From Hetaerina americana (Eukaryota > Arthropoda > Insecta > Odonata > Calopterygidae), in NCBI GenBank assembly GCA_022747635.1, contig JAKTNV010000061.1, forward strand, positions 2,681,501 through 2,745,500: 64,000 bases of DNA, written 5' to 3'. Both the position numbers and the translations under genes were made by a program. Under the pieces are notes generated by a model, which ran no database searches, was not told the origin of the DNA, and was given only the letters and a program-made list of their open reading frames with translations. Positions 12,356-24,420 of this stretch are shown here, one piece after another; the first letter of the stretch is position 1, and each line of letters opens with the position of its first letter.

Positions 12356-14477
12356 GTCATCACCATCAATAAAGTCTACAGCGCCCTAATTATAAAATTA
12401 CATATTTATGAGCAAAAGATACTTGAAACTTTTTTTACCCAATGCTATTATGTATAGCACTCGACCCGGGCTTCAACATAGTCTCACATGTCACTATCAC
12501 GACAACGTTGGAGACGGGCCATCAGCAGTTGGTACGTGTATATGAATTGGATCACCAAGGTTGGTCAAATGCGGATGAGAATGGACAGAGGATGAAAGAG
12601 GGACAGATGGTGGGAACGGGTTATGTTGGATCGAATCTGATCTGTTGGATCGGAGGGGAAGAAGAAATCCCAATGGGATAAGGGAGGTAATTCTCAAAAT
12701 TGAGCAAGGAAAAGGACAAATCGTAGTTTTGAGAAGGGGGTTAACCGAAGCATCTGGCGGAAAAAGGGGGGCGGGGAATAGGGAACGAGAGACAGGTAAG
12801 CCCAAAAAAAGCTGGGATGAGTATTTAGAACCAATTACATCATTAAAAAGAAGTAAAGCCGGCGAGTTGGAGATACATGAATTTTCAAATTGTTCTCAAA
12901 AAATCTAGTTTATAACGTTTTCCACTTAATGTAAACATATATCTTGGTGGTCCTATACAAGATCGTCAATAGCCATTCTTCAACACTGTTTCATTAGAAA
13001 TAGTGTGCATTAAAATCACGATCGAAAATGTAAGTGTTTTGAGGAAAATTATCAAGTATTTTTTATTCATCAACATCATTTTAAAAATCATTGCCTGAAA
13101 ATATGTGGCCTTTGATTTCAGTGTGTTGTTCAGGTGAGTAACTATGTGTACCTGAACTATAGGGCTCGCGTTCCGGATAGTGAATAGGTAAATATAGGCG
13201 CTTTTTTATCTAGGAAACCTATTAAAATTTATAGGTTGTTTTTTCGGGATTAATTAACGATTCAATTTTGTGTCGTATCACTCGCACCGCAACACGGTAT
13301 CGACCATCTAGGAATTTATAAAGACTCGAGGGAACAATTACTTTCCTTATTCAGAACAAAAAGGGTAGTCCTTTCAAGTGACTGCGGCCGTTATTTCAGG
13401 TATAAATTAGAAGCTTTACGATAAAACGAATTAATAGTTTCGAGTTACAAATATTACAGGAAAAGGCCAAGCCTCAGATTTACGATATTTATATGATTAT
13501 AAAGTAATAAGTTCCCATTAACATATAAACAACCATCACATTGATATATTGAGTCAAAAAACGTAACTTTGAGTGAAAATATATCTTAGTATCTGAATTT
13601 GCATTTTAAATATACTTATTTACAAGAAAAGCTCACTGAAACCTAATCCGCTGAGTTATACAAAATGCTACGACCCTGAACTGATACTGGAGAATAAAAC
13701 TCCTGGGTGTAGAGAAAATTAAGGAAATGGACAAAAATGTATGAAACCTAAGCGATATTGTGTGATGCTTCTTACCATGAAAATTAGTTCAGATGAAAAG
13801 TCGCTAGAGTGCAGCCACGTGATACCGCAGATAATTGTCACATACTTTCCAAAAATGTCTTCTCCTTTGAAGAGGTTTAAATTCTATTAGTCTTCCCCGT
13901 TCTGCTAACGCCTGAAATATGATTTGGAGTGGAATGCCGAAGACAAGTTGAGATGGAAACTCTGTTGTAAAGCAATGAGTTAGAAATTTATTACATTCAT
14001 AGCCGACTTTATACTAAACCAAGTGTATAAATTTCGGGTTATGCCTATCACTTGATCCTCACGACAAGGAAATGTAATTTACGACTACAACACGACAACG
14101 TCTGAGGAACATCTCTGTGTGCAGGCTGGAGACCGCTGAAACGAGAGACCATTGACTTTCCTGCAACCTTGGGGGTGGGGAGGATAGAAGGAAGAGTGAT
14201 GTGGGGGACTGGGGTGAGGGCGGATGTTAAACGGGAAATGGAACGTTAGGAGGAGGGAGGGGAAGCTGAGATGGAGGATTAGATACATAGCGCAGTGAAA
14301 GGGAAAAGTGATAATTTTGGAATTCAACCTTTAAGATAGAGGGACTAGAAATGGTTCAGGGAGCATATCGCGGGAAAATGGGAAGTGATACTCAGTACGT
14401 CTTCATTGAAATAAATTGAATGAGGAATATTGGTAGATGAAAATCAAATAGAGAGAGCACAAATTGAGCAGTAGAAT
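12356..14477. other. Non-coding stretch, nothing recognised
   Basis: Mostly AT-rich. A GA-rich part at 12550-12810 gives open frames on both strands with Lys/Gly/Glu-rich content. It faintly resembles the basic tail of LINE pol proteins, but the resemblance is too weak to call. Confidence 0.45.
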
Positions 14478-14738
14478 TGCGTGACCGAATACCTGGCCAA
14501 GCACAAGTTGGCAACGCTACCCCAGCCGCCCTACAGCCCCGATGTGGCACTCCCGGTCTTCTTTTTGTTGCCATGGATAGAAAGGAGCTTGTAAGGCAAC
14601 CATATTGGAACGATGGATATCTTCAAAGAGACGGTGAGGAGATATCCTGAACGAGGTTCCCGTCAACTCCTTCCAGGAAGCGTAACGCGACTGACAGAGA
14701 CGCTGAAAAAGGTGCTATTTGGAAGAATTTTAGTAATT
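14478..14738 (+). mobile_element. Mariner transposase remnant M1 (C-terminal part)
   Basis: The plus strand reads CVTEYLAKHKLATLPQPPYS, then PDVALPVFFLLPW, then (next frame) GNHIGTMDIFKETVRR, then EVPVNSFQEA with stop codons in place of some residues, and finally KRCYLEEF before a stop. This is the ordered C-terminal signature of mariner-type transposases: the PPYSPDLAPxDFFLFP block with the third catalytic Asp, the LKG block, and the FQxAxxxWxxRxxKCI tail. The third Asp position reads Val here (ALPV for APxD). At least one frameshift and several stops are present. The catalytic domain upstream is missing. The neighbour downstream is a minus-strand SINE-like unit. Confidence 0.82.
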
Positions 14739-14799
14739 TATACTTTGATCCGCAATATAATTTTTCGCTGGATTTATTCTCCATATTTTTGGGACAGAG

Positions 14800-14955
14800 C
14801 CTGTGATCTTGACAAAAGGTCCAATGGGGTCCACAATTTAACTGTCCACGTAAGTATCGGGAGGTAGATTTAAAAATGCGCCACTCCAGAGATTCAAACC
14901 CGGGCCCCCGAGTTGGAAACAGTACACTAGCTACCGCACAAATCCGGTCCCCAAC
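14800..14955 (-). mobile_element. tRNA-derived SINE-like unit
   Basis: The minus strand from 14950 contains GTGCGGTAGCTAGTGTACTG (A-box-like), then TTCCAACTCGGGGGCC and CCCGGGTTTGAATCTC (B-box-like). A non-tRNA body follows toward lower coordinates. The head resembles the plus-strand unit at 35564-35620 (GGTGGCTAGTACACTAACTT, then CCCACTCTGAGGGCC), suggesting one family. End points are approximate. Confidence 0.6.
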
Positions 14956-15655
14956 CATCAAGTGAATTATCAAACTAGTTTAAAACAAATATCACCTTTA
15001 AAATACAAAGAGCTACGAAGGATATGGTAAATTAATTCGGGACTTACAAAAGTCGCAATTGGCCGTTTATGGTAATACATTTTAAAATTCGAGGCAACAT
15101 CTCATCTAGATTAGCTCTACGTTTTCCTCACGTATGATGGCTGTTACATCATCACAATGGGAAAAGATTTTTTTCATTTGAAAAAAAAAGAACGAGTTGG
15201 TCAAAGAAGAGTGCCCTATTCTAAGACGAGTGATGGCAACTTCCTGCTTCCTTAAACTTCTGGATGACGAAGACCATATGGATGTAATGAGTTAAATATC
15301 ACATAGCACAATGCTGATGACTGTCAGCTGTACGTATGGGGTTTTGGATTTCAGCTGATGGAAAAGTAACTTAAATCTAATTTTTAATATCGCTTTGTTA
15401 CTATTACAATCCAAATAAATAAATATGACTGTTTTTTACTAAATAACTCCATGAGTCATTGATACATTCAGGTATTATTTTGTGGAAGAATATCAGATTC
15501 GTGACGGAGAAAGAAAATACCATACCATAGAGTATGCTTACGTAAAGTTAGCATTGAGTAGATATATAGAAAGCTTCATATTCCTCTTCTTCTTGAATAA
15601 GGGCCAGGCTAAAACGAAACTTTCAGAATCGACTTTGGTAAAATGTTTTGTCCAG
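14956..15655. other. Non-coding stretch, nothing recognised
   Basis: AT-rich. The 5' half of a 131-codon open frame (15482-15877) lies here, but that frame runs into the SINE-like unit at 15661 and has no recognisable domain. Confidence 0.5.
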
Positions 15656-15765
15656 CGTGGATGTGGTAGCCTATTGTTTGCTCGAATACTGAACGGCGTA
15701 TCCGGGGTTGAAATCCCGGTGATGCTTTTGACAAACCGCAAAGTGCGATATTCTGTTTACTGGAA
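15656..15765 (+). mobile_element. tRNA-derived SINE-like head
   Basis: GATGTGGTAGCCTATTGTTT (A-box-like) is followed about 40 bases later by CCGGGGTTGAAATCCCGG (B-box-like within a short inverted repeat), then GATGCTTTTGAC. The unit at 47690-47770 shows the same order, with GGGTTCAAACCCGG followed by TTGATGCC. It lies inside an otherwise unrecognised 131-codon open frame, which argues that the frame is a chance product. Confidence 0.5.
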
Positions 15766-17319
15766 ATGCGTAGGGGACCAAATGGTGCCACTGGAGGAGA
15801 AACTGCCGCGCCACTCACCCGCCTTGACCATGCGAATTTCATGGGTCATATGGTATAGTAATTGGAGATGCCTATAAGAACCCTCGCCTATAAGAGCAAA
15901 CCTATGAGTTGATAGCTATGGGCGTATGCCACAAAAATGCTCAGGTATGGTATGTTAGCATGAGCAGGTGTTTTTTCGGCACCTGTTTAATGGTGAAGTG
16001 GATTGTTTCCGGAATTTAAGACGTAGATTTGTAAAAAACAATTTCAAAAAAGCCACTTCTACGTAGCAACCTAGACACGTTTATCCATTCTTAATGCCAA
16101 ATTGGGACCTTTGGCCACTATTAAATCAAAATACAAGTTGAATTGTTTCCATTACACATTCCGAATTTAAAAAGTGTAACGCCACTATTTCATTTCATGG
16201 TGCTCGAATAATTAGGCGGTGTATTCTCCACATCTATTTGTTTAATTTGTTAGTTGTGCCATTTATTTTTCAGATAAAAGAGTCAGCCATTAAGTAGTAC
16301 ATGAATACGCAATCAATATGCCCCGCAAAACGATTTGTACGCTCTGAGAGTACATAGATGGATTCGAGCACTCGCTCGGGATATAAACACTCAACATGTA
16401 GCGCAAAACGAAAAATTTTAACATAACATGGAATTTGCACACCGTAGATACAAAATTCTCATGTAATAGGGAAAATTCACCTAAATAATAGAGATACTGG
16501 TAGAAATTTCAAAAATATTCGTCAAAAATAATTTTTTATTATAATTGCGCAGAGATTTTTCCTTCTTAGCATAAAAGTACAATAGATTTAGGTAATTAAG
16601 ATATTGACCACAACTTAATTTTAATAATAAATCTCACATAATGTATATTTGCACATTCCATATTATGCGGTGGAATTTTCTCCTTCTGCTCTTTCTATGA
16701 TGAAATAAATTTTGAGAAGTTGACCAGTAATCATATCAGATATAAAAATTGGAAACCTTCCCAATATTTCAGTTTCCCTCCACTTCAATGCTTATTCCTC
16801 AATTTATGCAGGACTATTGGCGGCTTTCAATGACTACAACTACATCTGAAAGAAACGCTACTCAGAATATTTGCCCGCTTTGGAGGAGAAGAACATTTAC
16901 TCTATGTGAATGTCTAACCCCAAGGAACCCACGATGTTTTCCCACTATACTTGTTTGCAACAGTCTTCTCTCGATTTACCGCCTTAGCGAGTGACTCTAA
17001 AAATATACACATCGCAAAAAATTGAATGATAGACAAGAATGACAGTAGGGTTAGTACAATTAAAACACATAACTCGTTTGAAACATACTCAACCCTGAGA
17101 TCCTTGCATACACATAAAGGTTACCAAAATAATGGGAGTCGATTGAGTATTTTTTTTCCGCTAAAATATTTTACGGTCACTGATAATCGGGGGTTGACTT
17201 TACTACGGTTTTTATTGCAGAAGATGAATACGGTCCATCATAAACTATCATTAACTTATGCGCTCGTCACTCCCCCAAGTACCTAACCGAAGTAAAGATT
17301 AGGGTATGCGGGATTTGAC
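15766..17319. other. Non-coding stretch, nothing recognised
   Basis: AT-rich, with only short open frames and no recognised repeat or gene. Confidence 0.5.
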
Positions 17320-17960
17320 ATTACTGTGCTTCGCAGTTTTCCTTTTTCCCTTCCCGTCCCTTCCCGAAATGTTATTCCGCAACCGGGACTCGAGGGGATG
17401 ACGTGCAAGGGGAGAGAGACGGGCGGGCGGAGAGAAAGCAGCGAGCGAGGGAGGATAGGAATGCTAAAGAGAGGACTGGGGATGAGACAAGAGGTGGACG
17501 GGCATAGGGTGAGGGAAAGAGAGAAAGAGGGAATGTAACTCTGGAGCGCGGAAGGGTCCCGAAAGCAAATCGTTCTATAACTCCAACTTAACCCCAACAT
17601 TTGGTAACCGCTTGGGTTAAAAAAAAGAGGATGGGAGGGTTGCTGGCGTGTGGAAAGGGGAGGAGGCAGAGATAGGACTCGCCTTAAGACTCGGGGGAAA
17701 GAAGGGTTTCCCGAGCGCAACCCCGCCTGTGAGAAGAGATGCGAGTGTAATCTCTCCAACTTCCCCCCAACGTCTCTCGCGCACACACACCCCTCTCCGC
17801 ACCCTCCCTCCCTCTCCTTGAGACATGATGCCTCGCCCCCTCCTTAGCCCCCCTCCTCTTCCCCCCCTGCCGCCTCGCTCCCCATCCGCCCGACGTCCAG
17901 ACCCCTCTGCAGCAGATTCTGCCGTCAACACAAGGCGGGCGAGCGAAAGGGGATGGGTGA
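17320..17960. promoter_or_regulatory. GC-rich, CpG-containing island
   Basis: Alternating purine-rich (GGAGAGAGACGGGCGGGCGG region near 17409) and pyrimidine-rich (CCCTCCTCTTCCCCCC region near 17845) blocks with many CpGs. Four open frames of 65-167 codons overlap on both strands here and are low-complexity Ser/Pro/Arg sequence. Possible promoter or enhancer island. No exon is supported. Confidence 0.35.
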
Positions 17961-19042
17961 TATTACGATGGAGGTATATTGCTCCTCGGGGGCAAAGTGG
18001 GTCTTCTTTAAAAGTGCGGTTGCACGGGGACTGGAAGATGGTTCGGGGTTTGAGGCACGAGGCGAAGTAAAAGGGCGATGTTATGTTTCACTTGTTAGGC
18101 CTCGCTTTGGACTCTATTGGATTCGTACGAGGCACGCCTGGTTTCGGGATTAGATCGAAATCTGCAAAGACGAGGTAGATTTAAAAAAAAATAATGTTGG
18201 TAAAAAAATCAATGGATGGTGATGCATCTAAATTGTTGAATGGATTAGAGCTGTAATCCCCCGCTTGTCGGAGACCAAAACGTGGGTTTATTCTCTCGCC
18301 CAAAAATTGGATGCGGATCCATATCCTGGATTCGTTCAAAACAACTACATTCCCCAACTTGATGAGTTAGGTACGGTGGTAAATAAAATATCAGAGAGGT
18401 AATAATGTGCATCTCTGAAGTTTAAACTCACCTGATTCCGTGTACATTAATAGAACAGAGCAATAAAAGCCGAAATCGCTGAGTGGATACATTTTTGAGA
18501 ATTTTCTAGCTTTTTTACAATTTACCCTTCCAATTAATTGATCAACAATCGTTTCATTTACATGTAGATATTTACGACTCTAAGACTGGGATCGATGACA
18601 AGTATTTAAAAACATGGTAAATTCATCTTGGATGATATAACTTCAACTTCTGTCAATTGTAAGTAAATGCTCTCAATACGCATTCCGTGCCTGGTGCTGC
18701 AGAATCAATCTTGCCAAGCATAGTAGCGATGGCACGCAGGCTACCCACCACGAGGATAAAGGAGAGAGGAGTGTTCTCATCAGGGGCCTCGTAGATGGTA
18801 TGTGTATCCCTTGTTTCACGATTGAAAACATAAGCAGGACAACATCTGATTGATCGGAAATTACTTCTTTTCCTGGATATTTTTTTCATCTCTCTACTCC
18901 CCCATCCCACTTCTCCTGCTCCCCTTAAATTCTCCGGGACGTAGCACGTGGCCTTGGGAGTACATAAGGAAGGAGAGAGAGTTCTCCTTTATTCCGCCTC
19001 TCTCTTCTCTCTCCCCCTTCCTCATCGAGTCGACGGCTTAAC

Positions 19043-19069
19043 GGGGGGGGGGGGGGGGAGAGAGAGAGA
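19043..19069 (+). repeat. Poly-G run followed by (AG)n
   Basis: Sixteen consecutive G followed by about five AG units. Simple sequence with G-quadruplex potential. Confidence 0.9.
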
Positions 19070-20488
19070 TAACGCACTCCAGCGAGAAAGTATATTCTCT
19101 TCCACGCACACACAAAAAAAAGATTCTATTCACTGCGCATCTGAGCCTCCACCTTAATCCCCGAGCTTGGATTTTTAATGGCCATCGGGTCATTTTAAAG
19201 GAGGTTGTGGACGGGTTGTGCGAGAAATACACGGGTGAACACAATTGTCCAGGAGATTAAAGCAATTTTCGCAAAATGTTCACGTGGTTAAAAGATATTG
19301 TCACAGGCGATGGTTTCGACAAGTAAATACACTCTCAAGACAAAGACCGGGAAGGGTAGATTAGAGTTGGTGGGGTCATAAGGATAATCAGAGGATCATC
19401 ACTCCTAACATTTTAGCAAGAAAACATCGACATAAATGCAAAACTAGGTTTCAAATTACTTTTTATCCTACCATAGATTATGGATAATTATGTGGACGAT
19501 AGATTTTAGCGTGAATATATCAGGATGGGAAAGATATACTCCTTCATTCTCCTTAGCAGCCTCGATACTTAGGGATAAATTATGCTTCACCTTTCATCTC
19601 TATTGACATTAATGTCTTCCAAGCAAAGATGATAAAATCTGCGGCGATAGGCTTTCCAACCTAATACCATGTTTTATGCATAGGTTCATCCATACTGCAA
19701 AGAATAACAATAATGGGAGTCTCAAGCGATGAAAATATTCTTGACCACATGAAAACTCAATCATAGTAATAATTGAAGGGGGAGAAGCAAATTAAATCAC
19801 TTGGAATTCGATCCGACCTTCAGTCCCCCATCGCTAACAACACTTCGCTCCTAACGAGACCGTATGATAAAGAGGTTTATTGCACGTAAAAATGTCAGCA
19901 AATTTAAATGTTTTCAAGATTTACAACCATGAGATAAAGGTAACCAGTTATCAAACAATTGATGGTCGAAGGAGCGATAAAACTGAGTAATTATCTCCGT
20001 AAACAGACTCGAGTAATTCACAATCAACAATTGAAGCCATGACTTGCCAATAGCTTTCTACGCCACACTGCGTACAATTCTTTTAAATAATGTTATTTCC
20101 TGGACCTTCACATGCGTTTTATATTTGCATTAAACTCTATGCCTATGGAAGTTATAAAAAAGCAAGCACATCATAAAATCAGGTTGTTAGAGAAGTGATT
20201 ACAATCTTGAGTGATAAGAGAGTTATATATTCGCGACTAATATTAGGAGTGAAGTGAGTATTCTACGTTGTGATCTTTCATATTGACCAAATATACACCA
20301 TAAATATTACTCTTCGAGCGGATATGAATTTTATATTTATGAACATAAACGTCCGATTTTTTTATATTACGTTTACTCACAATTTTTTAATATCTTCAAT
20401 AGAATTAGGAATTACGTTCTTGGGCTGCATGAGCACTCACAAAAGAACTTAAATAGCATTACGAGGCCTATTTTAGCGAGCTCCTATT

Positions 20489-20555
20489 CAGTGGCGGTAG
20501 TAATAAGAAGCTTAAACAGGGATAACGTTTCCAAGTTAGAATCCCCGTAATGAGC
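20489..20555 (+). mobile_element. Possible tRNA-derived SINE head (weak)
   Basis: GTGGCGGTAGTAATAAGAAG could be a decayed A box, and AAGTTAGAATCCCCG a decayed B box at about 40 bases spacing. The match is weaker than for the other SINE-like units. Confidence 0.25.
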
Positions 20556-20743
20556 CTGGCATATTTTCTCATTACATACTGGTTTACTATGTCTTAGTGT
20601 CTTTGGTTAATTATTCTCAATAATTAACTTTTTCTGAATATTTACTTTTCTAAATGTTTATTGCGAAAAAAGGGGTACTAGAATTGGGAATTGAATTAAT
20701 CTTTATCAAATTATTACCCTAATAATGACATAAATCAATCGGA

Positions 20744-20784
20744 ATTAAAACACACACACATATAATGTATGTGTATATGTATAT

Positions 20785-20881
<97 letters not shown>

Positions 20882-20883
20882 CA

Positions 20884-20923
<40 letters not shown>

Positions 20924-20938
20924 CATACATATATATAC

Positions 20939-21026
<88 letters not shown>

Positions 21027-21042
21027 TGTGTGTGTGTTTTAA
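20744..21042. repeat. Palindromic compound microsatellite (AC)n(TA)n(TACA)n(GT)n
   Basis: The block opens with TTAAAACACACACACATATA and closes with a GTGTGTGTGTGTTTTAA segment, so its ends are reverse complements. The interior is pure TA tracts around an irregular ladder of TACATACATATATATACATA. The whole 300 bases can therefore fold on itself. It ends about 60 bases before the reverse transcriptase of LINE-A copy 1. Tyr-Ile open frames across it are artefacts. Confidence 0.9.
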
Positions 21043-21099
21043 TATGTATGAATTTTATAAATATATGTATAATATTATGGATATAAATATTGTTTCGAT

Positions 21100-22163
21100 G
21101 ATTTCGGAAAGGCGTTTCTTGAAGTGAATTTGGAAAAACTACTGAGTGTATTGCAGAAAATAGGAATATATTGGATTGGTGCTAGTGAGGAACGGGTAGT
21201 CCGGTTGGGCAGTGTTAGGAAGAGGTGTAAGGCAGGCTTACCCAATATCACCGGTGCTGTTCAACGTATACGTGGAGGAAATGATTAAAGAGGCATGGAA
21301 AGAACTGGAGGTGGGAATGAAAGTGGGCGGGGAAATCGTAAAATCAGTTAGGTTTGCCGATGACCAAGCTTTAGTTTGTCAGTCAGCCAAGGGGTTGCAA
21401 ACATGCTGAGTGAATTGGAAATTCAGTGGGATAGATACGGGATGAGAATCAATTTTAACAAAACAAAGGTTATGCGATTTTCTAGAAAGGAAAAGGCTAA
21501 GCTACACATTAAAATAGGAGGGCAAAAACTAGAGGAGGTCGAACATTTTACGTATTTCGGAAGTGTTTTCGACCAACACGGTCAAAGTAGAAGGGACGTA
21601 AGGGGAAGAATTGCGCCAGGCAAAGAGTCTTTCAAAAGGAGGGGGGAGTTGATGACAGGGACGTTGAGTAAGGATGTTAAGAAAAGACTTAAAAACTTTG
21701 ATATGGAGTGTAACTATGTACGGCGCGGAAACGTGGTAACTGAAGCAGGAGGATAGACGTAGACTGTAGGCTTTTGAAATATGGGTGTGGAGACGGATGG
21801 AGAAGGTGAAATGGATCGAAAGGAAAACAAATGAGGAAGTACTTGGTATGGTGGGCGAGGAAAGGAGTTTGTTGGGAGAAATCCTGCAGGGGCAGGAAAA
21901 ATTGATGAGGGGCGTATTGATCGGCATTGGGATGTTGAAGACTGTGATTGAGGGGAGAATGCTAGGGAAACGAGAAAAGGGTAGGAATAAAATAGGGATG
22001 TTGGACGGGGTGAAGAGATGAAGGAAGTACAAAGAGGTAAAGAAGGAATTGTAGTAGAGTAGGATGTTGGGTTGTGATTTGTTAGGAGTAGCCAAATAGT
22101 TATTTAGTAGTTGTGTTCTTTAAAAACCTACCTAAACGGGTAGATTACCTAATAATAATATTT
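21100..22163 (+). mobile_element. LINE-A non-LTR retrotransposon, copy 1 (5'-truncated)
   Basis: This is a remnant of a LINE pol gene, whose protein copies LINE RNA into DNA at the insertion site. The frame opens at reverse transcriptase motif A ([10 protein letters not shown], 21100 on), then GVRQAYPISPVLFNVYVEEM from about 21224, and the catalytic FADD box (VRFADDQALVCQ) near 21355. It continues through [13 protein letters not shown], the connection region DQHGQSRRDVRGRI, and the tail VWRRMEKVKW...ERKTNEEVLGMVGEE. The 3' end has GATGTTGGACGGGGTGAAG, then AACCTACCTAAACGGGTAG and TTACCTAATAATAATA. Compared with copy 5 it lacks the RLIRNLYMSQ segment. It has frameshifts near 21400 and 21690 and a stop in the tail, so it is inactive. 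The endonuclease region is missing. Confidence 0.92.
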
Positions 22164-22304
22164 ACACATGTTGTGAAGATAGCGCCTTTATGTAGTTCAC
22201 CAATGCTCAATGCACACGCATATACGCAGACAATATAATTGTTTTGAAGAAATATTACTAAAAATTAAAGGATTCACTTACATAATTCGGTGTTCCCAGC
22301 CGCA

Positions 22305-22370
22305 GGAATGAACGATGGTGGGAAATTCATAAAATCAATTAGTTTTGCGGATGATCAACCTTCAGTTAGA
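22305..22370 (+). mobile_element. LINE-A fragment around the FADD box, copy 7
   Basis: About 65 bases (GGAATGAACGATGGTGGGAA and onward to TTTTGCGGATGATCAACCTT) match copy 1 at 21315-21375, which encodes VGMKVGGEIVKSVRFADDQA. Here the coding version would be K-SISFADDQPSV. It is an isolated scrap 150 bases beyond the 3' end of copy 1, perhaps from a nested or rearranged insertion. Confidence 0.6.
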
Positions 22371-23039
22371 AATAGAACGTTCAACAGTTTCTTGGGATTT
22401 CGAGTAATTAATGTTAATATCACTGGTAAAAATTTACCATGATTCCTATATTCCACTTAAATTAAAATGAGCTGATGTTGTATAATGCGTTTCAGAAACT
22501 GAAGGGCGATTAATTATTAGTCGGGTCACTCGATAACTATTGCAAAGGTTTGGAAGTTATAAGATGAAATCCTATATGAAGTATACCACGCAATAGCGTA
22601 GCTTATTTTTATTATGTCGTCATGCATTCAAAGCGCACAGAAAGGTCTTCCGGGATTCACAGTGCTCATTCACTGTGGTTTAGCAGGAAAGAGTTATGAA
22701 ACACCACGGAATTTTACATCGCGGTATTTTTTAAGAATAATTTCACACCGGATACGACTTTTTTAAATCAGGCAAAATTACTAACAATGCGCTAAATTAA
22801 GAACGAATGCGGACTTTATATAGCAATTAAAATCAGGAAAACTAAGGCTTTAACGAAAAAATGCAAATGTCAGGGGTAATCCTAATGGAAAAAATAAAGG
22901 AGGATAGTAAAGTTCAAAAAAAAAAAATAAATCAGAAAAAATATTACGGAAAAAATTCAGCATTCAAATTCGCAGCAGTAAAAGGGCCGATAGACGGAAA
23001 TGGGCAGTAGTTACTTTTCTCCATCGGCGCCAACTCCTA
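22371..23039. other. Non-coding stretch, nothing recognised
   Basis: AT-rich DNA between the LINE-A scrap and the next GC-rich island. Confidence 0.5.
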
Positions 23040-24420
23040 AAGAAAGGGGGACGTTAATTCCAGCCTGGGGACGATGCCCAACCCACTTCCCTTGGGAATT
23101 CGAACCACGGCCCAAGCCCTCGGAAGACTACCCATTCCCATCCACTTCCCTCGAGCCAAACCAAACTAGATCGTGAGTGACGTAATCGGCGCGCGCGATC
23201 GTAAATTATGAACCGATTTAAAAGAGGGACGCGGGACCTGGATCGGTGAAAAAGTACTGCGTACCTGCCTCCGTGAGAAAACAAAGGAAATCTCCGAGGC
23301 TTGACGTTTACGGCTGGCCCCAACTTCAGGAGGTTGGGGTTGAAATATGCCGGCATTATTACAGGAATACGCTCCATCTCTCCTCCCCCACGACTACAAA
23401 GTGAGGGGGACCACCGGGGCGCAAAGTTCAGCCCCGAACGAATTCCGCCACCCCACTCGCCCCTGTTCCCTCCCTCCCCCTTCCCTGGGCCCAATCTTTA
23501 AGCGCTTGCCCGCAATGGGTTTACGGCATGGCGCATGCGCATTAGCATGCCGTCCGAAGACGTAAAAAAGAGTGTAGACGGTAAAAAGAAATCATTAAAA
23601 AATAAACTCTGGGCGGGGACTCATTGTTTCAACTCCACCCCCTCTACTCTCACTTCCCCGGAGGCCATACTACGAGATACCTTTTATTGCGAACGGCGGG
23701 AGACGGTAAGGAAACCGATTTTCAAGAGGATGCTCAAAAGTGGACTCAGCTTATTTCCACCTCGTCGATTTCTTTTTCTTAGTTCCACAATCGACTGTTA
23801 AATCTCTCCCGGTCTCATTACTATTTTGGGGGAGTGTTTAGCGGGTAAAAAAATATATATAACAAATCTCTTCTTTCCCCGAACCACGGTGGAAATAATT
23901 CACCCATTCACCCACCCCCCCTACCCTCTCTTTCATCCGCGTTCTCCTTCCATGCCCATTCCCCACATGTCAGCCACTCCACCTCACTCATCTCCACTCT
24001 CACCCCCCATCCCGTCACGCCACAAACGCGCGGAGTGCACCCGAAAAGAGTGAGATAGAAAGAGAGGGATGGGGGGCGAGAGCAACCTACCTGCCTGCGC
24101 ACATTAGCGTCACAAAAGTAAATTAAAAACTCAGAGTAACTCCGCGGAAAATTAACGCACGCGACCTAATTTCCGCGGGCATCCCTGGCGCTGGTGGATC
24201 ATCGTCGTGAGGTGCACGCCGCCGGAGGAAGTGTAAGCGACACCGCGAGGTTTCAGGGTGAGCGAATGAATTTCCGAAGCGATTATCCCCCAGTTTAATT
24301 TGCTTCGTGCCTCAGACGCGCAAAAGTTTCGGTGCATGTCGATCGGAGAGAATATTTCCCACGCCTCTTTACTTTCGAGTTGCATCCCGCCGTTCAATGT
24401 CTCTTCTCCACTCCACCCTC
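23040..24420. promoter_or_regulatory. Extended CpG-rich island
   Basis: The longest GC- and CpG-rich stretch in the window, including GCGCGCGCGATCG near 23191, GCATGGCGCATGCGCATTAG near 23526 and a dense CpG block at 24120-24410. The last part is complex rather than repetitive (GTGCACGCCGCCGGAGGAAG near 24211), unlike the purine islands, so it is the best candidate here for conserved regulatory DNA. Open frames up to 146 codons exist but match nothing recognised. Confidence 0.4.

Larger units (their letters stand above)
17961..20743. other. Mostly non-coding, with a short simple-sequence patch
   Basis: No gene recognised. A run of 16 G at 19043-19058 followed by (AG)n to about 19069 sits in a CT/GA-rich patch at 18960-19120. 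A possible SINE head at 20489-20553 is listed separately. Confidence 0.5.

Noticed and set aside
12540..12810. Basic open frame resembling a LINE pol tail
   Set aside because: Lys/Gly/Glu-rich composition from GA-rich DNA without any ordered motif block.
15305..15360. CTGATGA followed downstream by GAAAA as a hammerhead ribozyme
   Set aside because: The helix II and helix III pairings required between and around the boxes could not be drawn.
15690..15725. Possible tRNA gene around CCGGGGTTGAAATCCCGG
   Set aside because: B-box-like, but no acceptor stem or anticodon arm closes. Treated as a SINE head.
15482..15877. 131-codon plus-strand open frame, possible gene
   Set aside because: It overlaps a tRNA-derived SINE-like unit at 15656-15765 and has no recognisable domain. 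A chance frame is more likely.
17283..17786. 167-codon minus-strand open frame
   Set aside because: Ser/Pro/Leu-rich translation across purine-rich simple sequence, with no domain.
21529..22095. 188-codon minus-strand open frame
   Set aside because: It is entirely antisense to the LINE-A copy 1 pol gene, whose plus-strand protein motifs are clear.
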